Positions 1 to 11,340 of a stretch of 64,000 bases of DNA are shown here, in pieces (position 1 is the stretch's first letter; each line of letters opens with the position of its first letter). The DNA comes from Aurelia coerulea (taxonomy: Eukaryota; Cnidaria; Scyphozoa; Semaeostomeae; Ulmaridae). Location of the stretch: contig CM076948.1 in NCBI GenBank assembly GCA_039566865.1, forward strand, positions 22,517,001 through 22,581,000, in the 5' to 3' direction. The position numbers and the translations under genes are program-made. The notes beneath the pieces are model-generated. The model made no database searches and was not told the DNA's origin. It saw only the letters and a list, made by a program, of their open reading frames with translations.

Positions 1-266
1 AATGGATATCTACAATATGGTATCAAGCAAAAGTCTGTCACTTTTCTGGTTTATGATTTAGAAATTTGATGCCGTCACACCCTCAAATGAGTTGAAATGT
101 AACATGCGCTGAAATTTCGAAAAATATTCAGAACTTCTGAACTGTCCAACGGTAGAATTAAAGACAAGTAACTGAAGTTTGTTTCAAGCCACTCAAACAG
201 AAGAAATAGATCACAGAATTTTACACCCACCTTTTTGCGCGGAGTTAAAGATTTGGAAGCTATGCT
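1..266 (-). mobile_element. Partial MULE-type MITE cut by the window edge
   Basis: This is the reverse complement of the left half of the elements at 1615-2137 and 26779-27303. It shares the GTCTGTCACTTTTCTGGTTTA-like block, the CTCAAATGAG block and the terminal AGCTATGCT end near 266. The other half lies outside the window, so no target duplication can be checked. Confidence 0.7.
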
Positions 267-1605
267 TATCTCTGCCAGATCTTACAATAATTTTCTTTTA
301 CGTTTCAGCAAAACTTACGAATGCGATTAAAGATCAGTTATTCACTAAACGGACAGCCAATTGAAGAACAAGGACAGATCGACAATTTCCCCCCTGCCCT
401 CATCCAGTGAAAATAGACCCATCTTAGCAGTATAGGCGTCGTATTTCCTATTCTCGCCTCGATAAATAGGCCTTAATTTTCTAAAGGTGTAGTTAAAATT
501 TATGGCAATAATTTTATAACTAATCGCAAATGAAGAATTGTTGCCAACTAAAGGAAAAGCCAAAAGGAAGCCGAGGAAACTTTTGTTCAGTAATTTGCAG
601 AAAATTATGTTGCAGGTGAGCATGCAGGAGGCAAACACCTGTTGTGAAATTATTTCTAAGGCGACTTGATTGCCTCTGGCGCTGAGTGATGGCCCATTTT
701 AATGGCTCCCCGTAGCCCTATTTAATACCTCCCCTACTGAGTTTCTCTTTGTAGATTCAAGCCATTCTATAATGATGTAAGCTTATGCAGAAGCAGCCTG
801 TCTAACACAGCTTTTTTAAAATGGCTGCCAGTACGGACAGTTCTCAGAATTTCTGCATATGAATCTTTCGACCCCAGATTTTGGACTTAGCACCTCGAAA
901 TTTCGTGTAGTTTTGAGTTTCGCTTTCGTAGCTTCCGTGGTATTGATTTTATGACGATGAAAGTTAGCACATGCTCTTAGGGTGAATGCAAGATTTGCCA
1001 TATTACATGGCTGATGGAGAAGAAAAATTCTTGCTAAAAAATCTGCTCGCCCCTTACGAAATTATTTCCAATAAACCAACTGCCCCATCACCATTCCCTT
1101 AAAAAATGTATCTTCCCCGTATTCATAAACCACCGATGAATTAGCCAAAGAAATAACAAATCAATTCTTATCTTTACGAGTCTTTGTCAACGAAAAAATT
1201 GACTTTGAAGATGAAGAGATATGACTGATGAATCGTTCTTGCTAACAACTGACGAGGAAATTTTGCGGCATTTTACACACATCCTTCCAAGCATTTCTCA
1301 GCTTGCATGACTTCCAATTTTGTCCTCATAATTAACGATTTTATGTTTCAAACTTCATCTTGAGCTTATAAAATGTTACTTCCCCGGACATATTTGCTTT
1401 ATAAATTGTGTTGACTCAGTTCTGTACAAGCTAAAAAAAGTACTTGCCCTGTTGCCTTTTGCACTGGCCATGTTATCAAATAGACTTTGCACATTCTCTT
1501 AGGGGTTTGACATTGAAATCATTTGGGTAAAATATTTCAAACCCAGGCAATTTTCACCGCAATTCCCTAACAGTATCACAATTCATTGTCACAAAATCAA
1601 TATTA
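267..1605. other. Unassigned non-coding stretch
   Basis: No exon, long open frame or clear repeat boundary was found. The sequence is AT-rich and frames are closed by frequent stops. Inverted fragments of the MULE-type MITE flank it on both sides. Confidence 0.5.
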
Positions 1606-1614
1606 TGAAGGCGT

Positions 1615-2137
1615 AGCATAGGTTCCAAATCTTTAAATTTGCATGAAAAGATGGGTGTAAAATTCTATGACCTATTTCTTCTAACTGAATGGCTCAAAAG
1701 AAACTTCGGCTACCTATCTATAGTTCTACCGTTGGAGTTTTCATAAATCTTGAACATTTTCGAAATTACAGCATATGTTACATTTCAGCTCATTTGAGGA
1801 TGTGACGTCATCAAATTTCTAAATCATAAACCAGAAGAGTGACAGACTTTTGCTTGATACAATATTGTAGACATCCATAAACTATGGTTTTCTTGGAAAT
1901 TATTTCGTGTTGCGTCAAACAGTTTAGAAATTACGATGGTTTTAAGTTTTTTGAAAATTTTTCTTGAATTCTTGAAAAAGAAGAAAGAAACTCCAGATCT
2001 GAAAATATTGAAGGTTTCAGAGAAGCCCAACGACAGAATCATAGCAAAATAGCTAAAGTTTCTTTGAAGCTATTCAGTTCAAAGAGAAAGGTCATTGAAT
2101 TTTACACCAGCCTCTTAAAAGATTTGAAACCTATGTT
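1615..2137 (+). mobile_element. MULE-type MITE with 9-bp target duplication
   Basis: A 523-bp non-coding element. It starts AGCATAGGTTCCAAATCTTT and ends with the inverted counterpart. It is flanked by a perfect 9-bp direct repeat TGAAGGCGT (1606-1614 and 2138-2146). Nine-base duplications are typical of Mutator-like elements. Related copies with different perfect 9-bp duplications are at 26779-27303 and 29816-30326. There is no transposase, so it is non-autonomous. Confidence 0.82.
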
Positions 2138-2454
2138 TGAAGGCGTGACCTCACTCGTGAAGTTTTGTTTTTATCACGCAGTACATCTCAAAGACAACAA
2201 TGGGTGAGTCAGAATCCGCTGTTTGAAAAATTGTACAGGATTACCTATGCAACCAATTTTTAAAATTTTGATTCCATCATCCTACTGAGGTTTCAATTTA
2301 ATTTTCAAGATCTTTTCTCGTTATTTTAGGCGCATTATTTCCTTCTGGAATTTGTACTTAGCCAAAATTCCCATTTCTTGATATGCCTTAATATCAGCTC
2401 CAAGTGCCCTGTTCGTTGTCATCTAAACTTTGACTTGTTTTGTCCGAAATTGAC

Positions 2455-2892
2455 CATGGGCAATAATGCACCGTTGATGTGGCCTATATTATGATCAAAA
2501 TTGAATTTTTACTTACTGTGTTGTTTCTCCTCCACAAGATTGCAAGGAAAGCTTGATAATGTTGCTACTCCTTCGTTCTTCTCTTGTAACAACAAGGAAT
2601 CAAATGCCGCCAATGGTCAAATGAAGTTAAACGGTCGGAGCTCCTACGCAGCGATGCGTCTCATTTCAAACTTCCCTTGAATAAGTTTGAAATGAGACGT
2701 ATCGCTGCGTAGGAGCTCCAACCGTTTCAACTGTATTTGAATATTGGCAGCATTTTGTTACGAGAAAAGAACGAAGGAATAGCAACATTATCAAGCTTCA
2801 CTTGAAATCTTGTGGAAGAGAAACAACACAGTGAGTAAAAATACAATGTTGATCATAATATAGGCCACATCAACGGTGCATTATTGCCCATG
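2455..2892. repeat. Near-perfect foldback (large palindrome)
   Basis: The left arm, from CATGGGCAATAATGCACCG at 2455, is the reverse complement of the right arm ending at 2892. The arms of roughly 210 bp meet at a loop of about 10 bp near 2673-2681. GGAGCTCC and AAACGGT-type blocks appear in both arms. It is most likely a foldback MITE. No target duplication was identified. Confidence 0.85.
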
Positions 2893-3311
2893 AATTGATG
2901 GGAAAGAATCGTTGCATTTAAACAGTTTCTGTATTATTAGAAAGCAATTCCTGACCCAACAAAAACATTATTTTACAATTTCATTTGATGAAATATGGAT
3001 TAAATTGAGTCAGTCACCTCTAGTTTTAGGAAAAGCCAATGGAAGCTAGTTTTTGGGAATTCGTCATTCATGTTAAGACGATTCATCTTAAATTAGGAAT
3101 AGATTCTCAAAATTAGATTGAAACTTCACTCAGGCAGCGACATTGCAATTTTCAAATTGCTGTTGTAGTTTTTGTACCACAGTTGTTCAAAGAGTGGGTA
3201 CAGCTTTGTACCTAAACTAAAAGTTTGGAGTCAACCCAGGGAGTAGCGATGCACGAGAGATATTTTGCAACCATCGAAGGTCTTTGATTCTAAGAAGTTA
3301 TACCAAAAATT

Positions 3312-3393
3312 AGCCTGTGTGCAGACTCTACTGATTTCATTTTAGAGATGAGAACCCCTCTGGAAAGGATTCAGTAGCGTCTGCACGCAGGCT
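3312..3393. mobile_element. Short MITE with AGCCTG ends
   Basis: An 82-bp element with inverted ends AGCCTGTGTGCAGAC and GTCTGCACGCAGGCT. An imperfect repeat of ACCAAAA(A)TT flanks it. It shares its ends with the larger element at 5791-6534. Confidence 0.7.
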
Positions 3394-4682
3394 AACCAAA
3401 ATTGTACTTTGTTAATTTCATTGCCGCGAATAAGTCTCCGACGGCCTTGTATACAGGATCCAGTTCGAGTGGAGTCCGCGTTGTACAAATAGGATTTAGT
3501 CAAGGTAAACTTTGCTGTTGTTAGGTGAAAGGTGAAAAACTCTCTGTTATTATTTGATTTTTTGAATAGTGTTAATTTGGTCAAAGAATTCATCTCCAAA
3601 TCCTCAAAATTGAAAAGCAATATTTTTGTCACATTACCAATCGCGGTTAGGAGCATCAAACTGCTTATCAAGAATTAACTTTTTCATTTCTTGCTAATTT
3701 ACAACCGTTTTCCAATCCAAATCAAGTCTGTTTTGTGCCACAGTAGTTCGCAAAGTGTGTTTTTACTGTGAATGTCCGCGAGTCAAAGTAATTAACTAGT
3801 TTTGCACTAGTAATTATAATTTTGCTGTTCCGCAAATCTAACTGCTGTTTTTGATACGAATTTGAAGGAAACATTTCATCGACAGGAATGTTGAGATCTT
3901 TTCAAGTACCATAAGTTTGACTAAGCTGAGTTAATTTTTATGTGCCAAATGCCCCAAGAGAGCTCCACAATCTCTACGGCCAACTGCAAGGAATAATACT
4001 TTTTATTTCTGCCCGCAAAGGACACTGGGTGACAATGGCTCTTTAAATGAATTGTGAAAAATTTGTTGTATTTTTTCTCTTCTGTTATATTCTGTCCTCG
4101 ACCATGCCCCAACGTTTGTTTGAAAAAGTAGGGCCTTTCGTAAGCAAATTTTTATAGTCTCTTTGCTATTTGAGCACCTGTTGTGCATTTTGAGGTTCTG
4201 TACCATCCGTGAAAATCCAAATTAAACTGTACGTTTTCTTATCGCCCGTTGTGGACACCTCGACCATCCCCAATGCCCGCCCCAATGGCAGTTTGATGCG
4301 GATATATGTAGATTTTTAATTTCAAATATGGGTATAATTAGCAGATTTGGTGCAGATTACGCCATCACTTGGATTTGAATTTTGATTTATCAATGGATAA
4401 TTTGTAAACTATTACGTTCATTTGTATTTCGTCTGTCTTTTGTCGTCTGTCTTGTGAACTGCACAGTAGCAAGGGCGATTTTTGTTAAACAAAGGCGTAG
4501 TATACTTTCAGATAGACTTATTACAGTTGAGGAAATAGACTTGAGGCAAGTCTAAGGATGGAGGAAAATAGTGGTACTAGTCCAGCGGATAAGAGCTAAA
4601 ATCGTGCACATTTGGATGCAAGCCTGAAAATTGACATACATATGCAGTAGCATCCCCTGATCAATTTTCGATATGGTGCCAT
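3394..4682. other. Unassigned non-coding stretch
   Basis: Nothing could be assigned. Short open frames on the minus strand (around 3342-3671 and 3921-4206) show no recognisable domain or splice support. Confidence 0.5.
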
Positions 4683-4842
4683 CCAAGAAAATACCTGGTT
4701 ACCATGGAAACGAGGTATCATCCGTATTGCTACCAAATTTGAAAGAAATATTACCTCAGGAAAGGGCATTTCCAAGATAAGTAAACTGAGGTGTATTTAA
4801 GAAGTAAGGAATGTGATCAAAAATGCATTTTGACAATTACCC

Positions 4843-5082
4843 TTGATAACAGAATACCTGGTTACCATGAAAACGAGGTATGATCCGTATTGCTACCAAA
4901 GTGAAAGAAACATTACTTTAGGAAATATATCTTTATTTAAAATGTTTCAATTTTATGGAAGCAAATTATGGAACTCTTTGCCAACTGAAGTAAGCCAAGC
5001 GTCCTCAGTAGAACAGTTTAAAAAATGTAATTTTAGTTACTTTATGGATATTTTCAAGTGTGAAAACTACACACAATATTAA
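4843..5082 (+). pseudogene. C-terminal scrap of a non-LTR (LINE) reverse transcriptase ORF
   Basis: The frame contains GSKLWNSLPTEVSQASSVEQ followed by FKK and then a stop. The pattern KLWNSLPxxxxxxxSxxxFKK is a familiar C-terminal signature of LINE ORF2 proteins, as known from jockey/CR1-type elements. No upstream reverse transcriptase domain is present. A short (CATA)n run follows at about 5350-5365, as at many LINE tails. A block at 4683-4760 is repeated at 4850-4920 in diverged form, so the locus is rearranged. It is a dead 3-prime fragment; the LINE clade cannot be told. Confidence 0.6.
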
Positions 5083-5349
5083 TGGTCAATATAATTTATT
5101 TTCTTTCATTGATTTTACCACTTTTATTTATAACATATGTATACATTGAATATTTCACTACTATCTTAAATTTTTAAGGTTTATTTTAAAAGACTCTTTC
5201 AGGAAGTAAATGGACTCTTATATAGAAAAGTATTGCGGATTGCCTTTTGTAAATATATCTTTATTTTTGGTTTTTGTTTATTTTAGTGGACCAGGCTGTA
5301 AACAAGTTTTAGCTTAGCTACTCGTAAAATCCACGTAAAAGAAATGATT

Positions 5350-5365
5350 ACATACATACATACAT
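5350..5365 (+). repeat. (CATA)n microsatellite
   Basis: About four CATA units. They sit downstream of the LINE C-terminal fragment and may be its tail. Confidence 0.6.
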
Positions 5366-5790
5366 TTCCAAGATAAGTAAAACGGTCCGTTACACTTTTG
5401 TTACTTGAGTTGTGCCAGCCTGTAAACTCGAGAGGTATGCTTCTGGAAGGCAAGTCGCTCTGTCTCCTCGGAAACCTAAATCTTTTGTTTTGCAAATTCG
5501 CCCTTGCTGTGCACAGTTCCATTCCTCTAAATCTCCCTCAAAATGACGACAGAAAAAACGAGACAAAGCAGTATGAGGCAAAAGAGCTGTTGTAACGAAA
5601 TTCAATTGACTTTGTGGTGAGATCAGTGACCGGTTAAAGAAAGTGATGACAGAAATTATTGTAGGTTGCGGATATAACATGTGCCAAAAAAGGGCTGTCA
5701 CACCATCTGTTCTTGGAGATTTATGCCAAATTTAGCGAAAAAGATCGATTTGTCACACGATGATTTTAGGAGTGGATCATATGGGTGGTT

Positions 5791-6534
5791 AGCCTGCGCG
5801 CAGACCCATTGTCCAAAGGAGGAAAGGGTCTGCGCAACTACGAGCAATAGCTTGCCGCCCATTCTTGGTTTCTGGAATTTAATTTATGCAATATCACAAA
5901 AGACCATGTAATTATGCAACTACATGAAACACCAGTGGTCAATCGCACTGAAATCAAAATGGCGCATCACAGAAAAGAAATAGTCGTAATAAATATAAGA
6001 TTTTGACGAAACTGTATTTGAGAATGTATTGGAGAAACAACATTTATCAATTTCAAAATACATAGCAAACAGTCTCATGCTCAGATCGCGTGTTGTTCTC
6101 AGTCCAATGCGTCTTTTGTGATAAATATGAAATGTCTTTCCCTGAGGAAGGGAAACCTATTCTGTCTGATAACAATCACACAAAAGAAGAAAACAAGGAC
6201 CTTGAAAATTCTAGAGCACTATTTCAAAAGGCAAGATTGCATAATCCCTGCTATGACGAATTAAAAAGAACTTGTCAAAACATGCCTTTATGTTCATTAA
6301 TCTATCTTCTGTCTTTGAAGCAATCATTTGACTAACAAACAACGCTTTGCAAGAAAGGCCAAACAAAAAGATACAAACAGCCATAGAAAATGGTGCATTG
6401 GGAGGATTAGATCGAGTAATATTTAGTGACCTATTACGAGGCCGTTAGAATAAATTACTAGAAGGCCCGGCAAGCTTTGGCTCGTAGTTGCGCAGACCCT
6501 TTCCTCCTTTGGACAATGGGTCTGCACGCAGGCT
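5791..6534. mobile_element. Foldback-end element with AGCCTGCG termini and target duplication
   Basis: The left end AGCCTGCGCGCAGACCC and the right end are inverted repeats of about 55 bp, including the sequence reading TTGTCCAAAGGAGGAAAGGG. A direct repeat ATGGGTGGTT flanks it (5781-5790 and 6536-6545), with one extra A on the right. The interior of about 640 bp is not palindromic and contains a small open frame (6090-6335). Confidence 0.75.
6090..6335 (+). CDS. Orphan small ORF inside the AGCCTG element, unknown
   Basis: An 81-codon frame ending at a TAA. Its composition is protein-like: charged and hydrophilic in the middle (EEGKPILSDNNHTKEENKD), with scattered Cys residues. A pyrimidine-rich TGTTGTTCTCAG upstream could be a splice acceptor. 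It may be a captured host exon or just chance. No family was recognised and no donor site was seen. Confidence 0.2.
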   Translation: MLFSVQCVFCDKYEMSFPEEGKPILSDNNHTKEENKDLENSRALFQKARLHNPCYDELKRTCQNMPLCSLIYLLSLKQSFD

Positions 6535-6977
6535 AATGGGTGGTTAGACGTCGCAGTTTGTACTCGATTCTGGCAGCTTTTGTTCTTTTGAGGAGGAAAC
6601 TAATTTTACTACCGGGTGTCCCATAAAAAAGTACTCTTGTTTGAAAAATCACCAAAAATTAATTATGAAACCTTTGATAAAAAATTTGTTTGAGTCGTTT
6701 TGTCAAAGACCCAAAAATATTCGTGGATGATAAAATGTTGTTTTATTTTTTTATTCAATATAAATTTTTTTTACAAACAAACTAGTACTTAACACACTAC
6801 GTACGAGCTACTTTACTACACTACAAGGACGATACCACGGAGTGCAGGGTAAGTACCATGACACCGCAGTCATTAACATAGAGAACGTGTAACTAAACTA
6901 AAACTAAATGTACAGCTACGAAAAATACACATGAACAAGTTCTACTGTAGGTTGCTTATTGTTTATGAGAAATTTTG

Positions 6978-7098
6978 TTTAATGACCTAAAAAGATCCGA
7001 CCCTTTCCAGGGAATGGGCCATTGTGTATTGCCCGACTTTCCTGAACAATGCTAACCTTTAACTTTGGTGATTGGCTCAGGGAAATCAAATTTCCGGC
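6978..7098 (+). repeat. 121-bp direct repeat, copy 1
   Basis: It begins TTTAATGACCTAAAAAGATC and ends TTTCCGGC. By eye it is identical to the copy at 7708-7828. Confidence 0.9.
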
Positions 7099-7157
7099 GG
7101 GAGCAATACACCTGCCTCGCGGATGGAAGAAAGAACCGCCAGGAGGAAGGAAGATTT

Positions 7158-7445
7158 CCCGGGGGGGGTACATAACATATTTAGGGTACGGGTATGTGCC
7201 GCCCATATGGGTGGGTTTTTGGGCCTAAAATTCTCTAAACAAGGGTCCTTTTTCAGCAAATTTTCCATAAACATGGGTGGGGTTTCGCTGAAATTCGCAA
7301 AAAATGGTTAAAATGGGCAGTTTTCCGCCAAAATTCATCATAGAAGTGGGTATCAAAAGCAAGTTTCGGTAATTAGAAGAGGGTAGCTTTCTGAAAACCG
7401 GGCGGCAGACCCCCGTCCATCCTCAAGTCATGTACCCCCCCCGGG
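7158..7445. mobile_element. hAT-like MITE with poly-G termini
   Basis: A 288-bp element with a 16-bp perfect terminal inverted repeat CCCGGGGGGGGTACAT. It is flanked by an 8-bp direct repeat GAAGATTT (7150-7157 and 7446-7453). Eight-base duplications are typical of hAT transposons. A diverged relative of its interior is at 21842-22293. It is inserted between the two 121-bp repeats. Confidence 0.8.
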
Positions 7446-7707
7446 GAAGATTTAGTCAAGGAAAGAGAAAAAAGACGAAGTAACTATAAAAATATAAACA
7501 AAATAAATGGTGCGGGAGGGTGGGCGATGAAATTCCAGTATGTAGATCTTCCTTGTTCTCGCTGTCGAGCGACCTGAGGAGTGCACACGGAAATGGATGC
7601 CACACCTATTCTCTAAAAATCCCACAATCCCTAGGGATCCCATGATTGGCTAATATAAACAACTACTTTTGACGTCATTAACTCAGGTTAAACAAGTCTA
7701 ACCCTCA

Positions 7708-7828
7708 TTTAATGACCTAAAAAGATCCGACCCTTTCCAGGGAATGGGCCATTGTGTATTGCCCGACTTTCCTGAACAATGCTAACCTTTAACTTTGGTG
7801 ATTGGCTCAGGGAAATCAAATTTCCGGC
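7708..7828 (+). repeat. 121-bp direct repeat, copy 2
   Basis: Same sequence as 6978-7098. The flanks differ on both sides except for the shared TTT at the start. Confidence 0.9.
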
Positions 7829-8023
7829 CACAGAACACGATGAGGCGTGTTCCCCCCACCAATCACCACTAATATTTCTGTACCAAACCCCTTACCTAAA
7901 TCTTACAGGAGGGAGGTAAAAAAAAAAAATAAAATAAAATAGAATAGAATAAAAAGTTGCGGACAGAAAAGTGAAAAGTAAAGCGCAGAAGTGACAGGTA
8001 GGAGACGAAGGAGATAGAGAACG

Positions 8024-9340
8024 TGGCCAAAATAACGTGGCCAAAAATCATGAACGTGGCCAAGCGTGGCCAAAAATTGTGAACGTGGCCAAAATAACGT
8101 GGCCAAAAATTGTGAACGTGGCCAAAATAACGTGGCCAAACATTGTGAACGTGACCAAAATAACGTGGCCAAAAATTATGAACGTGGCCAAAATAACGTG
8201 GCCAAAATTGTGAACGTGGCCAAAATAACGTGACCAACAATTGTGAACGTGGCCAGAATAACGTGGCCAAAAATGGTGAACGTGGCCAAAATAACGTGGC
8301 CAAAAATTGTGAACTTGGCCAAAATAACGTGGCCAAAAATTGTGAACGTGCCCAAAATAACGTGACCAACAATTGTGAACGTGGCCAAAGTAACGTGGCC
8401 AAAAATTGTGAACGTGGCCAAAATAACATGGCCAAAAATTGTGAACGTGGCCAAAATAACGTGACCAAAAATTGTGAACGTGGCCAAAATAACGTGGCCA
8501 AAAATTGTGAACGTGGCCAAAATAACGTGACCAAAAATTGTGAACGTGGCCAAAATGACGTGACCAAAAATTGTGAACGTGGCCAAAATAGCGTGGCCAA
8601 AAATTGTGAACGTGGCCAAAATAACGTGACCAAAAATTGTGAACGTGGCCCAAAATAACGTGACCAAAAATTGTGAACGTGGCCAAAATAACGTGGCCAA
8701 AAATTGTGAACGTGGCCAAAATAACGTGGCCAAAAATTGTGAACGTGGCCAAAATAACGTGACCAAAAATTTTGAACGTGGCCCAGAATAACGTGACCAA
8801 AAATTATGAACGTGGCCAAAATAACGTGGCCAAAATTGTGAACGTGGCCAAAACAACGTAGCCAAAAATTGTGAACGTGGCCAAAAATTGTGAACGTGGC
8901 CAAAACTTGTGAACGTGGCCAAAATAACGTGGCCAAAAATTGTGAACGTGGCCAAAATAACGTGACCAAAAATTGTGAACGTGGCCCAAAATAACGCGGC
9001 CAAAAATTGTGAACGTGGCCAAAAATTATAAACGTGGCCAAAAATTATGAACGTGACCCAAAAAATAACGTGACCAAAATTATAAGCGTGACCAAAATTA
9101 TGAATGTGGCCAAAATTATGAACGCGACCAAATGAATAAGGCTAAACATTGTGAACGAGGCCAAATTAAATAACGTGGCCAAAAAAATTGGACGTGCGTG
9201 GGCATGACCAAACAATTATGAAGGTGGCCGAAACAGCGTTGCCAAAAAGCCAGTAACGTGGCCACAAAAATCGTCGCCAACAATAAAAAAAATTATGCAC
9301 GAGGCCAAAATAACGAGGCCAAGAATTGTGAAGGAGGCCA
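8024..9340. repeat. 33-bp minisatellite (GTGGCCAAAATAACGTGGCC core)
   Basis: A tandem array of about 33-bp units built from two half-units, GTGGCCAAAATAAC and GTGGCCAAAAATTGTGAAC. It is regular from about 8090 to 9040 and decayed toward 9340. Because 33 is divisible by three and the unit has few stops, long repetitive open frames appear on both strands, up to 381 codons on the minus strand. These are by-products of the array and not proteins. Confidence 0.92.
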
Positions 9341-9829
9341 AGGGCTCCAAATTTTTCCATAACCTCTTGTCTGCTCATAGTGTCCGGTTCCTTTCACTTT
9401 TTATGTCGAGCTAACTTTGGGCAATCAGGTCTTGATCAAAATGTTTGCTTTTGATACAGCAAGGTAGAAAAATTATACGTTGATAAACCTTATTTTGAGC
9501 TATAGTTTTGAACAGATTTTGTATCATTGTTGAAGTCTTCAATGAAAGTGCGCATTTCATTCTGTAATTTATGACCAAACTAGAAGCTTTACATCATTAC
9601 ATGCACAAAGAAATTGATCTGGCAATCATCAATGCTTATTCGCAGTATGATTCAAAACCAGGTAGCCCTAAAAAGAGCTAAAATAAATTCGCTAATATAT
9701 GAAACCTATTACAAGAATAAATCTATATATTGGATAATAATTTGATCCTTGATCTACTTGACAAAAAAAGAAAATCGAAGATCGGCTGTGTAATCAAATT
9801 TTGGTGATTTTTCAAACGGGAGCACTCGT

Positions 9830-10919
9830 TCATTGCCTCCTCCGCAGAACTATATATATGTTATTCCTCCGCAGGCACATTAGTTGCAGCGCTCCTCTTT
9901 CCGATCGACAAAGGTAGAACTGCTTATGTGATAACTTGAAATACTTGTCTTTTCTGCTTAGATTTGGCGGACAAAGAGAGAACCAGCTTACAGTTAAACT
10001 TCAGGATGTTGATGAGATAGGTTAGGAGGCTACAAAACTTAATTTTTGTGACAAACCGATGGAATAAGAAGATTGATAATCAAATTTGACCTTTGTCTCA
10101 AAAACTGGTTGTTTTGGGCAGGAAAGTCGTACTGTGTGATCAAAGAATCAAGTAAAAGAATACTGTTTGAGATTATTCTTTCGAATTCCTTTGGGCAAAC
10201 ATGGGGTTAAACGGGGTCAAAAATTTTACCGTACAAGGTATTTTTTTAATAAGGAACTGCCCATAAGAAACTCAACTCTCGGATCGCCAAAAAATTAAGA
10301 AATATTTATTCAAAATGAAAGTTGCTGTTTGGACATAAATTATTGTACTTCACTAAGGAACAAACCAAACACTCATATCTTCTACGATTGCTCGGATAAA
10401 GTGGATTTTTAAGATTCACTTTTTGGTGGCTTGGGTGAAGCCACCAAACAAAGTGTGGAAAACAATGGATGAACAATGGATAATTGATGACACTTGCGAG
10501 TTTACGGATTTGTTCATTGTTTCTTTCAGTATTGGGCCAAATTCTTAGTTTCTTATTAAAAAATACGTGTACTTGATGCCCACCCCTGCATTCATGGACT
10601 TACATTAATTAGGCCACCACCCCCTCCCCCAGCCCCCCGCCCCCACCCACCACAACAAACAACCGTGCACCCTTCCCTTCAATCAAATCAAAACACAGCC
10701 GAAGTGTGCAATTGCAGACCCCTTGACCTTGACCCCTGATAAATCGAGCCATGTTGATAAATCAAATCTCGTGATTTATTGTTGTTGCAGTCTGCAATTA
10801 TGGTTTGCCAAATCACGGCAATAATCTGGAAAATGTTTCCTCTTTCCGGTCCTCGTTTATTCAAACAAGAAAAACATCCCAAAAAACATATAGCGTGATG
10901 AAAATTGCTCAAAGCAGAT
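9830..10919. other. Unassigned non-coding stretch
   Basis: No exon or repeat boundary was recognised. There is a C-rich tract near 10610-10650. Confidence 0.5.
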
Positions 10920-11340
10920 ACTCTCAAGTACCGAATAATCGTCCCCCCCCCTCGCTTATTAATTTTTGAAAAATTTTCCAGCCCCCCCCCCCCCCCACTT
11001 TTATTCCAACCCCCCCCCTTTTATTAATTCTTGAAAAATATAAATAATAGTGAACACAATTTTTTAATAATTCCTGCTAAGCAAATGTACTTACTGTATT
11101 TATTAACTTTATTCTCCTTTGTTTGTCTGACCCGTGTTACATACGCGTTTTACATACGTGGTACCCATGTTAGATCCGTGTTTTACTAAGAAAAAGAAAA
11201 ACGACTATTCTCAATTTTCCAACCCCCCCCCCCCGATTGTTCTAACCCCCCCCCCGATTATTATTATATTTAACCATTTCCAACCCCCCCCCCCCCCCCA
11301 TTATTCTCACCCCCCCCCCGTTTATTCGGTACTTGAGAGT
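10920..11340. mobile_element. Foldback-end element with poly-C runs
   Basis: The inverted ends ACTCTCAAGTACCGAATAA and TTATTCGGTACTTGAGAGT enclose about 420 bp with at least six runs of 7-17 C. It resembles the poly-G/C-ended MITEs elsewhere in the window. The target duplication is unclear. Confidence 0.65.

Larger units (their letters stand above)
6734..9427. mobile_element. Insertion with internal direct repeats and minisatellite, possible DIRS-order element
   Basis: This insert interrupts the MITE above. It holds two copies of a 121-bp direct repeat (6978-7098 and 7708-7828), a block between them, and a tandem array downstream. The repeats start TTTAATG, as do the 318-bp repeats of the element at 56526-61622. 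The sequence after the second copy (CCCACCAATCACCAC) resembles the one there (CCCACCCAATCACCAC). No coding sequence remains. The last split repeat could not be found, so the class is an inference. Confidence 0.4.
6612..9829. mobile_element. TA-flanked mariner-type MITE, split by a later insertion
   Basis: The left end CCGGGTGTCCCATAAAAAAG follows a TA at 6610-6611. The right part, about 9428-9829, resumes the same element and ends in an inverted GGTGATTTTTCAAACGGGAG without the last bases. Both parts match the uninterrupted relative at 46135-46678 read in inverse orientation. Sequence between about 6734 and 9427 is foreign to the family and splits it. Confidence 0.7.

Noticed and set aside
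7896..9041. 381-codon minus-strand frame and overlapping frames of 250, 275 and 142 codons
   Set aside because: They are products of the 33-bp minisatellite, which is open in several frames on both strands. No non-repetitive domain is present.
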